Shown piece by piece: positions 51,703 through 61,612 of a stretch of DNA of 64,000 nucleotides. The position numbers were made by a program, and so were the translations under genes. Under the pieces are notes generated by a model. That model was given only the letters and a program-made list of their open reading frames with translations, was not told where the DNA came from and did not search any database. How positions within the stretch are numbered: the first letter of the stretch is position 1; every line of letters starts with the position of its first letter. This stretch comes from Gammaproteobacteria bacterium. Lineage in GTDB: Bacteria > Pseudomonadota > Gammaproteobacteria > Pseudomonadales > Azotimanducaceae. Location of the stretch: positions 1-64,000 of the forward strand of contig VXYL01000072.1 in NCBI GenBank assembly GCA_009846005.1, in the 5' to 3' direction.

Positions 51703-52616
51703 GCGGGGGATTGCGCATCGGCATCGACCTCGGCGGGACGAAGATCGAAGCCGTGCTCCTAGATCGTGCCGGGCGGGTCGTCTCCCGAGAACGCGTGGCA
51801 ACGCCGCGGAACTACGAAGAGACGGTGACGCTACTCGCCGACCTCGTGGCCCGCATCGATGCGGCTTGCGATGATCGGCCCTCGATTGGCATCGGCGCGC
51901 CCGGTGCTTGGGTCGAGTCGACACGGACCATGAAGAACTGCAATTCGACCTGGCTGAACGGCAGGCCGCTGCTCGACGATCTGAACGCCGCCTTGGACGG
52001 GCGCGTACGAATGGCCAACGACGCCAACTGCCTGGTCCTGTCGGAAGCGCTGGCCGGTGCCGGGAAAGGGGCACGGGTGGTGTTCGGGGTCATCCTCGGC
52101 ACGGGCGTCGGCGGCGGGATCGTCGTTGACGGGCAATTGCTTGCCGGGGCCAACGCCGTGGCCGGGGAGTGGGGACACACGCCATTGCCGTACCTGCGCT
52201 CGGACCCCGCGACGAAGCGCATCGAGGCCGGCCTCAAGGATCGACCGTGCTATTGCGGTCGCCTCAACTGCGTGGAGACGTTCCTATCGGGGCCCGGTCT
52301 CGCCGCAACGCATCGCGAACTCGGTGGAGAACGGCTGAGTGCGGAGCGGATTCCCCCGGACGCGCCAAGCGTCGATCTCTACAAGACGATGCTTGCCCGG
52401 TCGCTTGCGCAGATCGTCAACGTTCTGGATCCGGATGTGATCGTTCTCGGCGGCGGATTGTCCAATATCGAAGGATTGGCGGAAGACGTCGCCCGGCGCA
52501 TGGGTGGCTACGGATTCTCACACGAAGGTCGGACAAGGGTGGTAACGGCAGAACATGGCGATACAAGCGGTGTCCTAGGTGCATGTCGGTTGTGGCCGTT
52601 ATCGGATGTGGGCTAA
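51699..52616 (+). CDS. ROK-family sugar kinase (fructokinase/N-acetylglucosamine kinase type)
   Basis: 305 residues from GTG 51699. ROK phosphate-binding DLGGTKIEAV, catalytic aspartate in MANDANCL, EWGHTPLP and the zinc-type CYCGRLNCVETF. The C-terminal LGGGLS motif is present. Its position beside ampD suits amino-sugar recycling, but specificity is not determined. Confidence 0.88.
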   Translation: MSGGLRIGIDLGGTKIEAVLLDRAGRVVSRERVATPRNYEETVTLLADLVARIDAACDDRPSIGIGAPGAWVESTRTMKNCNSTWLNGRPLLDDLNAALDGRVRMANDANCLVLSEALAGAGKGARVVFGVILGTGVGGGIVVDGQLLAGANAVAGEWGHTPLPYLRSDPATKRIEAGLKDRPCYCGRLNCVETFLSGPGLAATHRELGGERLSAERIPPDAPSVDLYKTMLARSLAQIVNVLDPDVIVLGGGLSNIEGLAEDVARRMGGYGFSHEGRTRVVTAEHGDTSGVLGACRLWPLSDVG

Positions 52617-52628
52617 GTACGACTAGCC

Positions 52629-52717
52629 GTAGGGGACGGGCTTGTCCCGTCCCGCGCCGATCGAAACGAGGCTGTTCGTTGCAGGAACGCGGGCGAGGAC
52701 AAGCCTCGCCCCTACGG
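52629..52717. repeat. Two inverted copies of the dispersed palindrome
   Basis: An exact copy of the 26-bp repeat at 52629-52654 and a divergent inverted copy at 52690-52717 in the gap before aceE. Confidence 0.85.
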
Positions 52718-52753
52718 CCCCTGCCGCCTGCGTCGGTGGGCCCGCAATCGTCC

Positions 52754-52759
52754 TATAAT
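52754..52759 (+). promoter_or_regulatory. -10 box upstream of aceE
   Basis: TATAAT 25 bp before the aceE start region, with GAAGGA as ribosome binding site at 52772. A TGCGTC about 17 bp upstream could be the -35. Confidence 0.5.
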
Positions 52760-52784
52760 CCGAACCCGTTAGAAGGACCGCCCG

Positions 52785-55508
52785 ATGGCCGACCCCAGGG
52801 AACAGTCGCCGACACGGACGCTCGATGGGCAGCGTCTCGACGGTTCGTTAGGCACCAACGGCCAAGACCCGGATCCCGAGGAGACAGGCGAGTGGCTCGA
52901 AGCACTGGAGTACGTGCTCGACAGCGCCGGCATCGACCGGGCCAATTTCCTCCTCGAACGGTTGTCGTCCCGCCTCACCCAGACCGGGGCGCGGTTGCCG
53001 TACACCATCACCACGCCGTACCGGAACACCATCCCCGCGAACCACGAGGCGTTCATGCCCGGGGATCTGTTCATGGAGCGCCGCATCCGCTCGCTGATCC
53101 GCTGGAACGCCCTGGCGATGGTGGTGCGCGCCAACCGCAAGAGCGGCGACCTCGGCGGCCACATTTCGACCTTCGCCTCCGCGGCCACGCTCTACGACGT
53201 CGGCTACAACTATTTCTTCCGGGGCCCCACCGACGAGCAGGCGGGGGACCTGATCTACTTCCAGGGCCATAGCTCGCCCGGCATCTACGCGCGGTCGTTC
53301 CTCGAGGGGCGGCTCGACGAGGCGGCCCTGGATTCGTTCCGCCAGGAGGTCGATGGCCAAGGCTTGTCCTCGTATCCACACCCCTGGCTGATGCCGGACT
53401 ACTGGCAGTTCCCCACCGTGTCCATGGGCTTGGGACCCATTCAGGCGATCTACCAGGCGCACATCATGAAATACCTGGACAGCCGCGGTCTCATCCCCAT
53501 GGGCGATCGCAAGGTCTGGGCGTTCCTGGGCGACGGCGAGTGCGACGAACCCGAGTCGCTGGGCGCCCTGGGACTCGCGGGACGCGAAAAACTCGACAAC
53601 CTGATCTTCGTCGTGAACTGCAACCTGCAGCGCCTGGACGGCCCAGTGCGCGGCAACGGCAAGATCATCCAGGAACTGGAAGGCGCGTTCCGCGGCGCTG
53701 GCTGGAACGTGATCAAGGTGGTCTGGGGACGGTTGTGGGACCCGCTCTTCGCCAACGACACCCGGGGCCTCATGCAGCAGCGTATGAACGAAGCCGTGGA
53801 CGGCGAATACCAGAACTACAAGGCCAAGGGGGGCGCGTACACCCGCGAGCACTTCTTCGGCGCGCACGCCGAACTCAAGAAGCTGGTGGAAAACCTCTCC
53901 GACGACGACATCATGCGCCTGAACCGTGGCGGGCACGATCCGTTCAAGGTCTACGCCGCCTACCACGCAGCGGTGCACCACACGGGCGAGCCGACGGTGA
54001 TCCTCGCCAAGACGGTCAAGGGCTACGGCATGGGCGATGCCGGCGAGGCGGAGAACACCACCCACCAGGTCAAGAAGCTCGAATTCGACGACCTGAAGCA
54101 CTTCCGCGACCGCTTCGCCGTGCCGCTCACGGACGAGGAGCTGAAGGACGTGCCGTACTACCGGCCGCCGCCGGACGCACCTGAGACGCTCTACCTCAAA
54201 CGCCAGCGGTCGAGCCTGGGCGGACCCATCCCGATGCGGATGACGGACGAACAGGCCATCGAGGTGCCGCCGCTGGACGCCTTCGACGCGCAGCTGAAGG
54301 GTACCGGCGAGCGGGCGGTGTCCACGACGATGGGCTTCGTGCGGATCCTGTCGACGCTGGTCCGCGACAAGTCCATCGGCAAGCGCATCGTGCCGATCAT
54401 CCCCGACGAGGCCCGCACCTTCGGCATGGAGGGCATGTTCCGGCAACTGGGCATCTATTCGTCGGAAGGGCAGTTGTACGAACCGGAGGACCACGGCGAG
54501 ATCGCCTCCTACCGGGAGTCGAAGGACGGGCAAGTATTGGAGGAAGGGATCAACGAGGCGGGATCCTTCGCCGCATGGCTGGCCGCTGCCACCTCCTACA
54601 GCACGCACCGCTACACCTTGATTCCGTTTTACATCTTCTACTCCATGTTCGGGTTCCAGCGCGTCGGCGACCTCGCTTGGGCGGCGGGGGATATGCAATC
54701 CCGCGGTTTCCTGCTTGGCGCGACCGCCGGCCGGACCACGCTGAACGGCGAGGGCCTGCAACACCAGGACGGTCACAGCCACCTGATGGCCGGCGCGATC
54801 CCCAACTGCATCGCCTACGATCCCTGCTACGGCTACGAACTCGCGGTGATCGTCCACGACGGTTTGAAGCGCATGGTCGCGGACCGGGAGCGGGTCTTCT
54901 ACTACATCACCGTGATGAACGAGAACTACCCGCAGCCGGCGATGCCGAAGGGGGTGGAGCAGGGCATCCTCAACGGTATCTACCGGCTCGAGAGCCACGG
55001 CCGCAGCCGATCGAAGAAGGTACGCCTCCTCGGCAGCGGCACGATCCTGCGCGAAGTGCAGAAGGCCGCGCGACGGCTGCGCGAGGAGTACGGCGTGTCA
55101 AGCGAGGTCTACAGCGTGACGAGTTTCACCGAACTCGCCCGAAACGGCGCCGATGTCGCCCGCTGGAACCTGCTCCACCCCGCCGAGGAACCGCGTCGCA
55201 GCCATGTGGCGGAGTGCCTGGACGGCGACTGGCCGGTGATCGCCTCGACGGACTACGTGAAGGCCCATGCCGAGGCCATTCGGGGCCACTTCGCCGCGCC
55301 GTCGTACCGGGTGCTGGGTACCGACGGCTTCGGGCGCAGCGATACCCGCGCCAAGCTTCGGGATTTTTTCGAAGTGGACGAACGTTTCGTCACCTTGGCG
55401 GCCCTTCGCGAACTCCAGGATCGCCAGGTCATCGCCGCCTCCGAAGTGGCCCGCGCCATGGCCGACCTCGGCATCGCGGCGGACAAGGCCAACCCGAGAC
55501 TCGCCTGA
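52785..55508 (+). CDS. aceE: Pyruvate dehydrogenase E1 component, homodimeric
   Basis: 907 residues. Thiamine-diphosphate-binding GDGECDEPESLG...NLIFVVNCNLQRLDGPVRGNG and transketolase domains (RIVPIIPDEARTFGMEGMFR). Decarboxylates pyruvate and acetylates the lipoyl arm of AceF. Typical length is near 890. aceF starts one base inside its stop codon. Confidence 0.97.
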   Translation: MADPREQSPTRTLDGQRLDGSLGTNGQDPDPEETGEWLEALEYVLDSAGIDRANFLLERLSSRLTQTGARLPYTITTPYRNTIPANHEAFMPGDLFMERRIRSLIRWNALAMVVRANRKSGDLGGHISTFASAATLYDVGYNYFFRGPTDEQAGDLIYFQGHSSPGIYARSFLEGRLDEAALDSFRQEVDGQGLSSYPHPWLMPDYWQFPTVSMGLGPIQAIYQAHIMKYLDSRGLIPMGDRKVWAFLGDGECDEPESLGALGLAGREKLDNLIFVVNCNLQRLDGPVRGNGKIIQELEGAFRGAGWNVIKVVWGRLWDPLFANDTRGLMQQRMNEAVDGEYQNYKAKGGAYTREHFFGAHAELKKLVENLSDDDIMRLNRGGHDPFKVYAAYHAAVHHTGEPTVILAKTVKGYGMGDAGEAENTTHQVKKLEFDDLKHFRDRFAVPLTDEELKDVPYYRPPPDAPETLYLKRQRSSLGGPIPMRMTDEQAIEVPPLDAFDAQLKGTGERAVSTTMGFVRILSTLVRDKSIGKRIVPIIPDEARTFGMEGMFRQLGIYSSEGQLYEPEDHGEIASYRESKDGQVLEEGINEAGSFAAWLAAATSYSTHRYTLIPFYIFYSMFGFQRVGDLAWAAGDMQSRGFLLGATAGRTTLNGEGLQHQDGHSHLMAGAIPNCIAYDPCYGYELAVIVHDGLKRMVADRERVFYYITVMNENYPQPAMPKGVEQGILNGIYRLESHGRSRSKKVRLLGSGTILREVQKAARRLREEYGVSSEVYSVTSFTELARNGADVARWNLLHPAEEPRRSHVAECLDGDWPVIASTDYVKAHAEAIRGHFAAPSYRVLGTDGFGRSDTRAKLRDFFEVDERFVTLAALRELQDRQVIAASEVARAMADLGIAADKANPRLA

Positions 55509-57091
55509 TGGACGTGACGATCCCGGACATCGGCGATGCCGAGGACGTGGAGGTCATCGAGATCTGCGTTGATCCCGGGGATGCCGTCGCGGCGAACGAC
55601 GTGCTCATCGTCATCGAGTCGGACAAGGCGTCGATGGAAGTACCCGCACCGTTCGCGGGAACCGTGGACGAGATCCTCGTGGCGTTGGGCGATGTGGTGA
55701 ACGCAGGCGACGCGATCCTTCGCATGGAGGAGATTTCCAACGGCGAACCGGACGCGATCGAAGCGACGCCGACGGAGCCAGTCGCGACGGAGGAGGTGCA
55801 ACCGCCGACCGCCGACGGAGCGCCCCCCGTCACTGCAACGGAACGCGTGGAGATCCGCCTGCCGGACGTCGGCGAAGCGGAGAACGTATCGGTCATCGAG
55901 GTTGCGGTGGCCGAGGGGCAGGGGGTGGCCGTGGACGATCTCTTGGTCGTCGTCGAGTCCGAGAAGGCCTCAATGGAGATCCCGTCGCCGTTCGCGGGCA
56001 CGGTGGTCGAGGTCGCGGTCGGCGAAGGCGACGATGTCGAAGAAGCCTCGTTGCTGGTGGTGCTGGAAGCGGAGCGGATCGTGGATTTCCCCCCGGCAGT
56101 TCCCGTGTCCACATCGCCGCCGGAAGCTCAGCCCGTCGAACTTGTGCCCCCCGCCGCGACAGCCATCGAGACGCCCCCGGAAACGGTGACCACGACCGCC
56201 AAGGTCTATGCCGGGCCCGCCGTACGGCGTCTGGCCCGGGAACTTGGCGTCGACCTGGCAACGGTCAACGGTTCGGGTGCACGGGGCCGCATCGTGAAGG
56301 ACGACGTGAAGTCATTCGTCAAGCGCACGCTTGCCTCGCCGGCGACGGCGGGACTCGCCATCGCACCGATGGAGGCCGTCGACTTCTCCCGTTTCGGCCA
56401 GATCGACGTCGTGCCGCTGTCGCGTATTCGTGCCCGGGGTGCTGCCAACCTGCATCGAAGCTGGCAGCACGTGGTGCATGTCACGCAGCACGACGACTTC
56501 GACGTGACTGACCTGGAGGCGTTCCGCGCCTCGCTCAAGGACGAAGCCGCAGCAGAAGGCGTCAAACTGACGCCGCTGCCCTTCATCATGAAAGCCTGCG
56601 TGCGCGCCCTCGAAAAGCACCCGCAGTTCAACGCCTCGCTCGACCCGGGTGTGACGTCGCTGATTCTCAAGCGCTATCACCATGTCGGTTTCGCCGTCGA
56701 TACCGAGGATGGCTTGGTCGTGCCCGTGGTGCGGGATGCGGACGGCAAGGGCGTCTACGAATTGGCCGTGGAAATTGCGCGCCTGTCGGAAGCAGCACGA
56801 TCGAAGAAACTGAAACCCGACGAAATGCAAGGCGGCAGCTTTACCATTTCGAGCTTGGGTGCCGTCGGGGGCACGGGCTTCACGCCAATCGTCAACGCGC
56901 CGGAAGTCGCGATTCTCGGCGTGGCTCGGCTCGATACCCGCCCGGTTTGGGACGGTGCGACGTTTGTTCCCCGCAAGATCCTGCCGGTTTCGGTCTCTTA
57001 CGACCACCGGGCGATCAACGGCGCGGAGGCGGGGCGGTTCGTCGTCGACCTAGGAAAGCTGCTAAGCGACTTCCGGCGATTGGCGCTGTAG
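55508..57091 (+). CDS. aceF: Dihydrolipoyllysine acetyltransferase (PDH E2)
   Basis: 527 residues from ATG 55508 (TGATG overlap). Two lipoyl domains with lipoylated lysines in ESDKASMEVP and ESEKASMEIP, Ala/Pro-rich linkers, an E3-binding segment (AGPAVRRLARELGVDL...GARGRIVKDDV) and the catalytic domain ending in SYDHRAINGAEAGRF. No lpd (E3) gene follows in this window. Confidence 0.97.
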   Translation: MDVTIPDIGDAEDVEVIEICVDPGDAVAANDVLIVIESDKASMEVPAPFAGTVDEILVALGDVVNAGDAILRMEEISNGEPDAIEATPTEPVATEEVQPPTADGAPPVTATERVEIRLPDVGEAENVSVIEVAVAEGQGVAVDDLLVVVESEKASMEIPSPFAGTVVEVAVGEGDDVEEASLLVVLEAERIVDFPPAVPVSTSPPEAQPVELVPPAATAIETPPETVTTTAKVYAGPAVRRLARELGVDLATVNGSGARGRIVKDDVKSFVKRTLASPATAGLAIAPMEAVDFSRFGQIDVVPLSRIRARGAANLHRSWQHVVHVTQHDDFDVTDLEAFRASLKDEAAAEGVKLTPLPFIMKACVRALEKHPQFNASLDPGVTSLILKRYHHVGFAVDTEDGLVVPVVRDADGKGVYELAVEIARLSEAARSKKLKPDEMQGGSFTISSLGAVGGTGFTPIVNAPEVAILGVARLDTRPVWDGATFVPRKILPVSVSYDHRAINGAEAGRFVVDLGKLLSDFRRLAL

Positions 57092-57130
57092 CCCCCCCTC
57101 GGATCCCGGCGCGGGTTCCGCCGCCGACCC

Positions 57131-57697
57131 CTATCGCTTGCCGGGCTCGCCCAGCGGCTCCCAGAGAACCTCGATCCGAGCAAGTGTGCGCGCCAACACG
57201 AACAGATAGTCCGCCAGTCGATTGAGGAACATCCCGCCGTCGTTGCCGGCGAGCTCCGCGGTATCCGCAGCCGCCCGCCACCAGGCACGTTCCGCGCGCC
57301 GGATGACCGTCCTGGCCACGTGCGCCGTGGCCGCGGCCCGGCCGCCGCCGGGCAGTACGAATTCACGCAGGGGTTCCAGTCGCTCGTTGAGGGCCGCCGT
57401 ATCCCGTTCCACGTCCTTGGCGAGTGCGCACCAGTCGGCGGCGGACCGTCCCGTAGCTGCCAGGGCACCAAGGTCGAAGAGCCTCGACTGGACTACGCGC
57501 AGTTTCTCGGCGGTGGGTGAATCCGTCTCTTCGGCGAGCAGCCCGAGGAAGCTCGTCGCTTCGTCGAGTGCACCGACCAACTCGATCCGCGGATGGTGCT
57601 TCGGGTAGCGCCGGCCGTCCGCCAGCGAGGTCTCGCCGGCATCGCCGCCGCGCGTGGTCACGCGGTCGATTCGGTTGCGGCGTGAACGCTCGTTCAT
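57131..57697 (-). CDS. Cobalamin adenosyltransferase, PduO type
   Basis: 188 residues from ATG 57697. ATP-binding VTTRGGDAGETSLADGRR at the N terminus, ELVGALDEATSFLG, and the C-terminal signature RLADYLFVLARTLARIE. Converts cob(I)alamin to adenosylcobalamin. Confidence 0.92.
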   Translation of the reverse strand: MNERSRRNRIDRVTTRGGDAGETSLADGRRYPKHHPRIELVGALDEATSFLGLLAEETDSPTAEKLRVVQSRLFDLGALAATGRSAADWCALAKDVERDTAALNERLEPLREFVLPGGGRAAATAHVARTVIRRAERAWWRAAADTAELAGNDGGMFLNRLADYLFVLARTLARIEVLWEPLGEPGKR

Positions 57698-57758
57698 GTA
57701 ATTTCGAGGACGAGTTGGGTTCGTCCAGCCGACCGTCTCCCCCGGTAGAGGATTGATT

Positions 57759-58241
57759 ATGCCTGCCTTCGACGTGGTTTCCGAAGTGGACCTGCAAGAG
57801 GTGCGCAACGCCGTGGATCAGTCGTCGCGGGAACTCCGGACACGATTCGACTTTCGGGGTGTCGACGCCGGCTTCACGCTGGACGGCGAGGTCGTCACCG
57901 TGTGGGCGCAGGAGGAGTTCCAGGTCAACCAGCTCGTCGACATCCTGAAGGACAAAATGACCCGGCGTTCGGTGGACATCGGTTGCCTCGACGCCCGGCC
58001 GCTGGAGGCATCGGGCAAGCAGAAGCGGCAGCCGTTCGGCCTAAAGCGCGGCATCGACCGTGACGCTAGCAAGAAGATCGTCAAGACCGTGAAGGACGCC
58101 AAACTCAAGGTTCAGTCACAGATTCAGGGCGACCAGGTCCGCGTGACTGGGAAGAAGCGGGACGACCTCCAGGCCATCATCGCCAAGCTCAAGGACGGCG
58201 ACTACGGCGTCCCGCTACAGTTCACCAATTTCCGAGACTAG
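57759..58241 (+). CDS. yajQ: YajQ-family nucleotide-binding protein
   Basis: 160 residues from ATG 57759 behind GAGG. YajQ/DUF520 blocks SFDVVSEVD-like start (MPAFDVVSEVDLQEVRNAVDQ), FKLKRGID-type core (PFGLKRGIDRDASKKIVK) and the end (GVPLQFTNFRD). Members bind c-di-GMP or nucleotides and act with LysR-type regulators. Confidence 0.94.
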   Translation: MPAFDVVSEVDLQEVRNAVDQSSRELRTRFDFRGVDAGFTLDGEVVTVWAQEEFQVNQLVDILKDKMTRRSVDIGCLDARPLEASGKQKRQPFGLKRGIDRDASKKIVKTVKDAKLKVQSQIQGDQVRVTGKKRDDLQAIIAKLKDGDYGVPLQFTNFRD

Positions 58242-58262
58242 CGACCCGCCTTTAGACGTCCC

Positions 58263-58290
58263 GTAGGGACGGCCCTTGTGGCCGCTCGCG
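58263..58290. repeat. Divergent copy of the dispersed palindrome
   Basis: GTAGGGACGGCCCTTGTGGC begins a weak variant of the 26-bp repeat in the 57-bp gap between yajQ and the next gene. Confidence 0.5.
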
Positions 58291-58298
58291 CCGGTTGC

Positions 58299-58616
58299 CT
58301 AAACGGACCACCGACAACAACACAGCTTGACCCGGTCGCCGTCGAAGGCGACGCCTTCTTCGAGCAGCCGTTGGCGCTGGCGTAAGCCCGCATTGCCGGG
58401 AAGCGAGATTCCCCCGGACGCGTTGACGACTCGGTGCCAGGGCAGCCGGGTTCCGGCGGGTAGCCGGGAAAGGCACCGCCCGACCCGTCGGGCGCCCCGC
58501 GGTAGTCCCGCCAATTCCGCCACCTGGCCATAGCTCGCCACGTTGCCGAACGGAATGTCCGCGACGACCTGCCAGATGCGTTCTTCCGGGGTGGGATCGG
58601 CGCTCGGCGACGTCAC
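58299..58616 (-). CDS. Alkyltransferase-like protein (ATL)
   Basis: 105 residues from GTG 58616, overlapping the sulfatase stop (GTGA). MGMT-like DNA-binding fold, but the active-site cysteine motif PCHR is PWHR (LPWHRVVNASGG), so it cannot repair alkyl groups itself. ATL proteins bind O6-alkylguanine and recruit nucleotide-excision repair. Confidence 0.9.
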   Translation of the reverse strand: MTSPSADPTPEERIWQVVADIPFGNVASYGQVAELAGLPRGARRVGRCLSRLPAGTRLPWHRVVNASGGISLPGNAGLRQRQRLLEEGVAFDGDRVKLCCCRWSV

Positions 58617-60019
58617 GCAGGGCTCCAGTCCTTGTATCGAACCGGGTCGGCCCAGCGCTGCCCCACCTCGAGGAAGCCCCGTGGCCCGCGTCGGCCGTAT
58701 TCGAAGGGATCGCCCGTGCCCTCCATCCAGCGGTGAAGCCGGGATTCCATCTCTTCCACCGCGCCACGGGCTTCCGGCGCCTCGGCGATGTTCCGGGTCT
58801 CCAAGGGATCGGACTCACGGTCGAACAGCCAGGGCCCGCGTTCGTTTTCGAACCAACGGGCGTAGGTATAGCGCTCGGTTCTCACGCCTCGCCAGCGACC
58901 GACCCATGCCTTCCGATTGGGCCAGCCGTTGCCCATGTTCATCAGGAACACGGAGTCGCTGCCACCGGGGGTGAGCTCGGTGTCATCCGGTGGCGACTCG
59001 CCGCGCCATACACCGGAAACGTCTCGACCCTGCAATCCATCCGGGGCGGCTACCCCGCAGGCGCCGAGCAGGCTCGGAACGATGTCTATTGCGCCCATGA
59101 AGGCGGACGTCCGGGAGCCGGGCGACGTGGCGCCCGGCCAACGGACCAGGAACGGGATGTGTGCGGACTCGTCGTACGGCGTGGCCTTCGAAGCCCGCAT
59201 CGACGGGTGCATCCAGATGTCCTTGGGCTTGCCGTAGCCGTGACTGGAGAGATGGTCGCCGTGGTCGGAGGAGTAGCAGACGATCGTGTCGTCGGCGAGC
59301 CCGAGGCGGTCCAGGGCATCCAACAGCCTCCCCATCTGCGCGTCGAGTCCCGTGCAGCAGCCGTAGTAGTCGGCGATTTCGCGCCGGGCGAAGTCGGCCA
59401 TCTGCGGCGGTACGTTGCCCGGCAGGTCGACGTCGGCGGGATCGTAGAGGCCGTATTCGTCCGGATACTGCGGGTACGGCCAGTGCGGCGGGCGCCAGGA
59501 GACGAAGAGCGCGAAGGGATCAGCCTGTTGCTTTGCCGCGTGGGTCTCGAGAAAACTGATTGCCAGGTCCGTTTCGACCACGGGCGACCAACCCTCGTGG
59601 CGGTCGGGCCCCCGTTCATTCTCGAAGTAACGCTGGTCGAAGTAGTTTCCGCCGACCCCCTCCACCGCGGCCAAGTAGTCGAGACCATAGCGATTCTCCG
59701 GAAGATAGGGCGGGACACCCAGGTGCCACACGCCGATATGCCCGGTGTGGTAACCCGCCGACCGGAGCACGCTGGGCAACGTGGGAATGTCTCGGAAGGG
59801 CTCGTACTCGTTGCAGATCACGCCGTTGCGCCAGCCGTACCGCCCGGTCAGCAGGATGGCCCTGAACGGCGAGCACAGCGGGTGATTGGAGAACATGTTG
59901 TCGCAGACCATTCCCTCGGCCGCCATCCGGTCGAGGTTGGGGGTTCGGACCACCGGGTTGCCGTTGGCACCCAGGGCGGTGTAGCGCTGTTGGTCCGAGA
60001 ACACGAAGAGCACGTTCAT
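58613..60019 (-). CDS. Cytoplasmic sulfatase-family enzyme
   Basis: 468 residues, no signal peptide. Metal-binding VFSDQQR, formylglycine motif CSPFRAILLTG (CxPxR) and SSDHGDHLSSHG are intact, but the usual GKWHLG sulfate-binding motif reads GVWHLG, so the lysine is absent. It might be an altered-specificity sulfatase or phosphonate-type hydrolase. Unlike the giant sulfatase at 8123 it has no adhesive tail. Confidence 0.87.
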   Translation of the reverse strand: MNVLFVFSDQQRYTALGANGNPVVRTPNLDRMAAEGMVCDNMFSNHPLCSPFRAILLTGRYGWRNGVICNEYEPFRDIPTLPSVLRSAGYHTGHIGVWHLGVPPYLPENRYGLDYLAAVEGVGGNYFDQRYFENERGPDRHEGWSPVVETDLAISFLETHAAKQQADPFALFVSWRPPHWPYPQYPDEYGLYDPADVDLPGNVPPQMADFARREIADYYGCCTGLDAQMGRLLDALDRLGLADDTIVCYSSDHGDHLSSHGYGKPKDIWMHPSMRASKATPYDESAHIPFLVRWPGATSPGSRTSAFMGAIDIVPSLLGACGVAAPDGLQGRDVSGVWRGESPPDDTELTPGGSDSVFLMNMGNGWPNRKAWVGRWRGVRTERYTYARWFENERGPWLFDRESDPLETRNIAEAPEARGAVEEMESRLHRWMEGTGDPFEYGRRGPRGFLEVGQRWADPVRYKDWSPA

Positions 60020-60102
60020 GGGCTTGGGCTCCCTTTGGCCGTGGCAAGTTTTGTCGCGAAGCGGTTAGCATCGCGTAAGCGACTCGCTAGCGGCAAGCAG
60101 GT

Positions 60103-61089
60103 ATGACAAGACCCCGAGAGGACCAGTTCGTGGGCGCGCTGCTGGGGTGTGCGGTGGGCGATGCCCTGGGTGCGCCGCTGGAAGGGAGGTCGCGGGAGCG
60201 AATCGCCACCATGCAGGGCATCGCGGAGGATTACCGTCCATACCGGCACAGGAAGGAGGTCGAGTTCCCCCGGGGCCAATACACCGACGACACCCAACTC
60301 ACCTTGGCCATCGTCAAGAGCCTGCTGACTTGTGGACAGGTGGACCCGGCGGATATTGCGGAGGAGTTCGTCAAGCTCTGGGATTCCAACGAGATCGTCG
60401 GTGCCGGCCCGGTTGCGCATCGGGCGGTCAAGCGGCTGATGGAGGGCGTCCGCTGGCAGGACGCGGCGGCGACCGACGATCTGCCGTTGAACGGAGCCGC
60501 CATGCGCATCGCCCCCGTCGGGCTTTGGCATTGCGGCAATGCGGACCAACTCGCGCGCGACGTGGAACTGGCGAGCTTCGTCACCCATCGCCACCCGTTG
60601 GCCGTGGACGGTGCCATTGCCATCGCGACGGCGGTTGCGTACGGGGCGACGTCAACAGAGATCGAGACCGTGAGCTTCCTCGATGCGGTGCACGGTTCGG
60701 TGGCCGACAGGAGCCCGGGATTCGCGAGTCGCCTTCGTGGGCTCGACGAGTGGCTGCCGCGTACCGAGACGGTGGCCTTGGAGGCGCTCGTTGCAGGCGA
60801 AGGACGGGCCAAGGGCCGCGGCTTCGGCGTCCCGGCGCTGGTCGAACCGACGGTGTTGGCGGCGCTGTACGTGTTCCTGAAGTCGCCGGACGACTACATG
60901 GTGACGATAGATCGTGCCTTGCGTGTCGGCGGCGACGTGGACACCGTTGCCGCAATCGCGGGCGCTATCAGTGGCGCACACAACGGACTGGACGCCATTC
61001 CGGCCAATCTGGTTGCCGGCGTGAAGGACAGTGCGGAGATTCTCGATCTTGGTGCGAGGCTGTTTGCCCGTCGGTTCGGCGCCGCTTAG
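60103..61089 (+). CDS. ADP-ribosylglycohydrolase family protein
   Basis: 328 residues. GCAVGDALGAPLEG at the N terminus, the dimetal motif YTDDTQLTL, and GGDVDTVAAIAGAISGA at the C terminus define the DraG/ARH fold, which removes ADP-ribose from proteins or other substrates. Divergent, by 83 bp, from the sulfatase gene. Confidence 0.92.
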   Translation: MTRPREDQFVGALLGCAVGDALGAPLEGRSRERIATMQGIAEDYRPYRHRKEVEFPRGQYTDDTQLTLAIVKSLLTCGQVDPADIAEEFVKLWDSNEIVGAGPVAHRAVKRLMEGVRWQDAAATDDLPLNGAAMRIAPVGLWHCGNADQLARDVELASFVTHRHPLAVDGAIAIATAVAYGATSTEIETVSFLDAVHGSVADRSPGFASRLRGLDEWLPRTETVALEALVAGEGRAKGRGFGVPALVEPTVLAALYVFLKSPDDYMVTIDRALRVGGDVDTVAAIAGAISGAHNGLDAIPANLVAGVKDSAEILDLGARLFARRFGAA

Positions 61090-61191
61090 ACGATATGCTT
61101 CAAAGGTCATGCTTTTAGGAAATATGCTCAAGGCGCTTCGCTTCGGCATCGGGTAGGTTGACATCGTCCGATCCCGCCGGGGGCGTTCCAG

Positions 61192-61482
61192 ATGTCGTTT
61201 CTCACCGACCACCTCGACGAAGTTGGTGAGTCCTATTGGGAGCACATGTTCAAGGCGGCGGGTTTCGCCGTTGCGATGCTCCTTGGCGGCATGGCGTGCC
61301 TTGTGCATTCGCTGTTGCCGTTCCTGTTCGTGCGTACGGGCAGCGCGCGCATTCGACACCTCCACGAAGTCATGGTTGAGGACCGCCTGGCATCCGGGCG
61401 AACGGCCAACAACGAGAATATCGGCCCCCCCGTCGACGACGAAGTGGCGGGGGTTGCTGCGGGCCCGGGAAGCACTGCCTAG
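61192..61482 (+). CDS. DUF6356 family small membrane protein
   Basis: 96 residues. A conserved N-terminal segment (ESYWEHMFKAAGFAVAML) followed by one or two membrane-associated segments (GGMACLVHSLLPFLFVRTGS) matches the DUF6356 pattern, function unknown. Confidence 0.78.
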   Translation: MSFLTDHLDEVGESYWEHMFKAAGFAVAMLLGGMACLVHSLLPFLFVRTGSARIRHLHEVMVEDRLASGRTANNENIGPPVDDEVAGVAAGPGSTA

Positions 61483-61497
61483 GGTCTGAACCTGCTC

Positions 61498-61523
61498 CGG
61501 GACGGGACAAGCCCGTCCCCTAC
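61498..61523. repeat. Dispersed 26-bp palindromic repeat, inverted exact copy
   Basis: The reverse complement of 34505-34530 and 52629-52654 with no mismatch. Confidence 0.9.
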
Positions 61524-61612
61524 GACGTTCCACCGGCGCTTGTGCGTTGGCGTTGGGGGCGCGCCGTCGCCCGCGCCGCGGTTCCAACGACGAATTTCTC
61601 TTGGCACAGGGG

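Noticed and set aside
52848..54998. 716-codon minus-strand ORF opposite aceE
   Set aside because: It mirrors aceE codon structure, and aceE carries complete thiamine and transketolase motifs.
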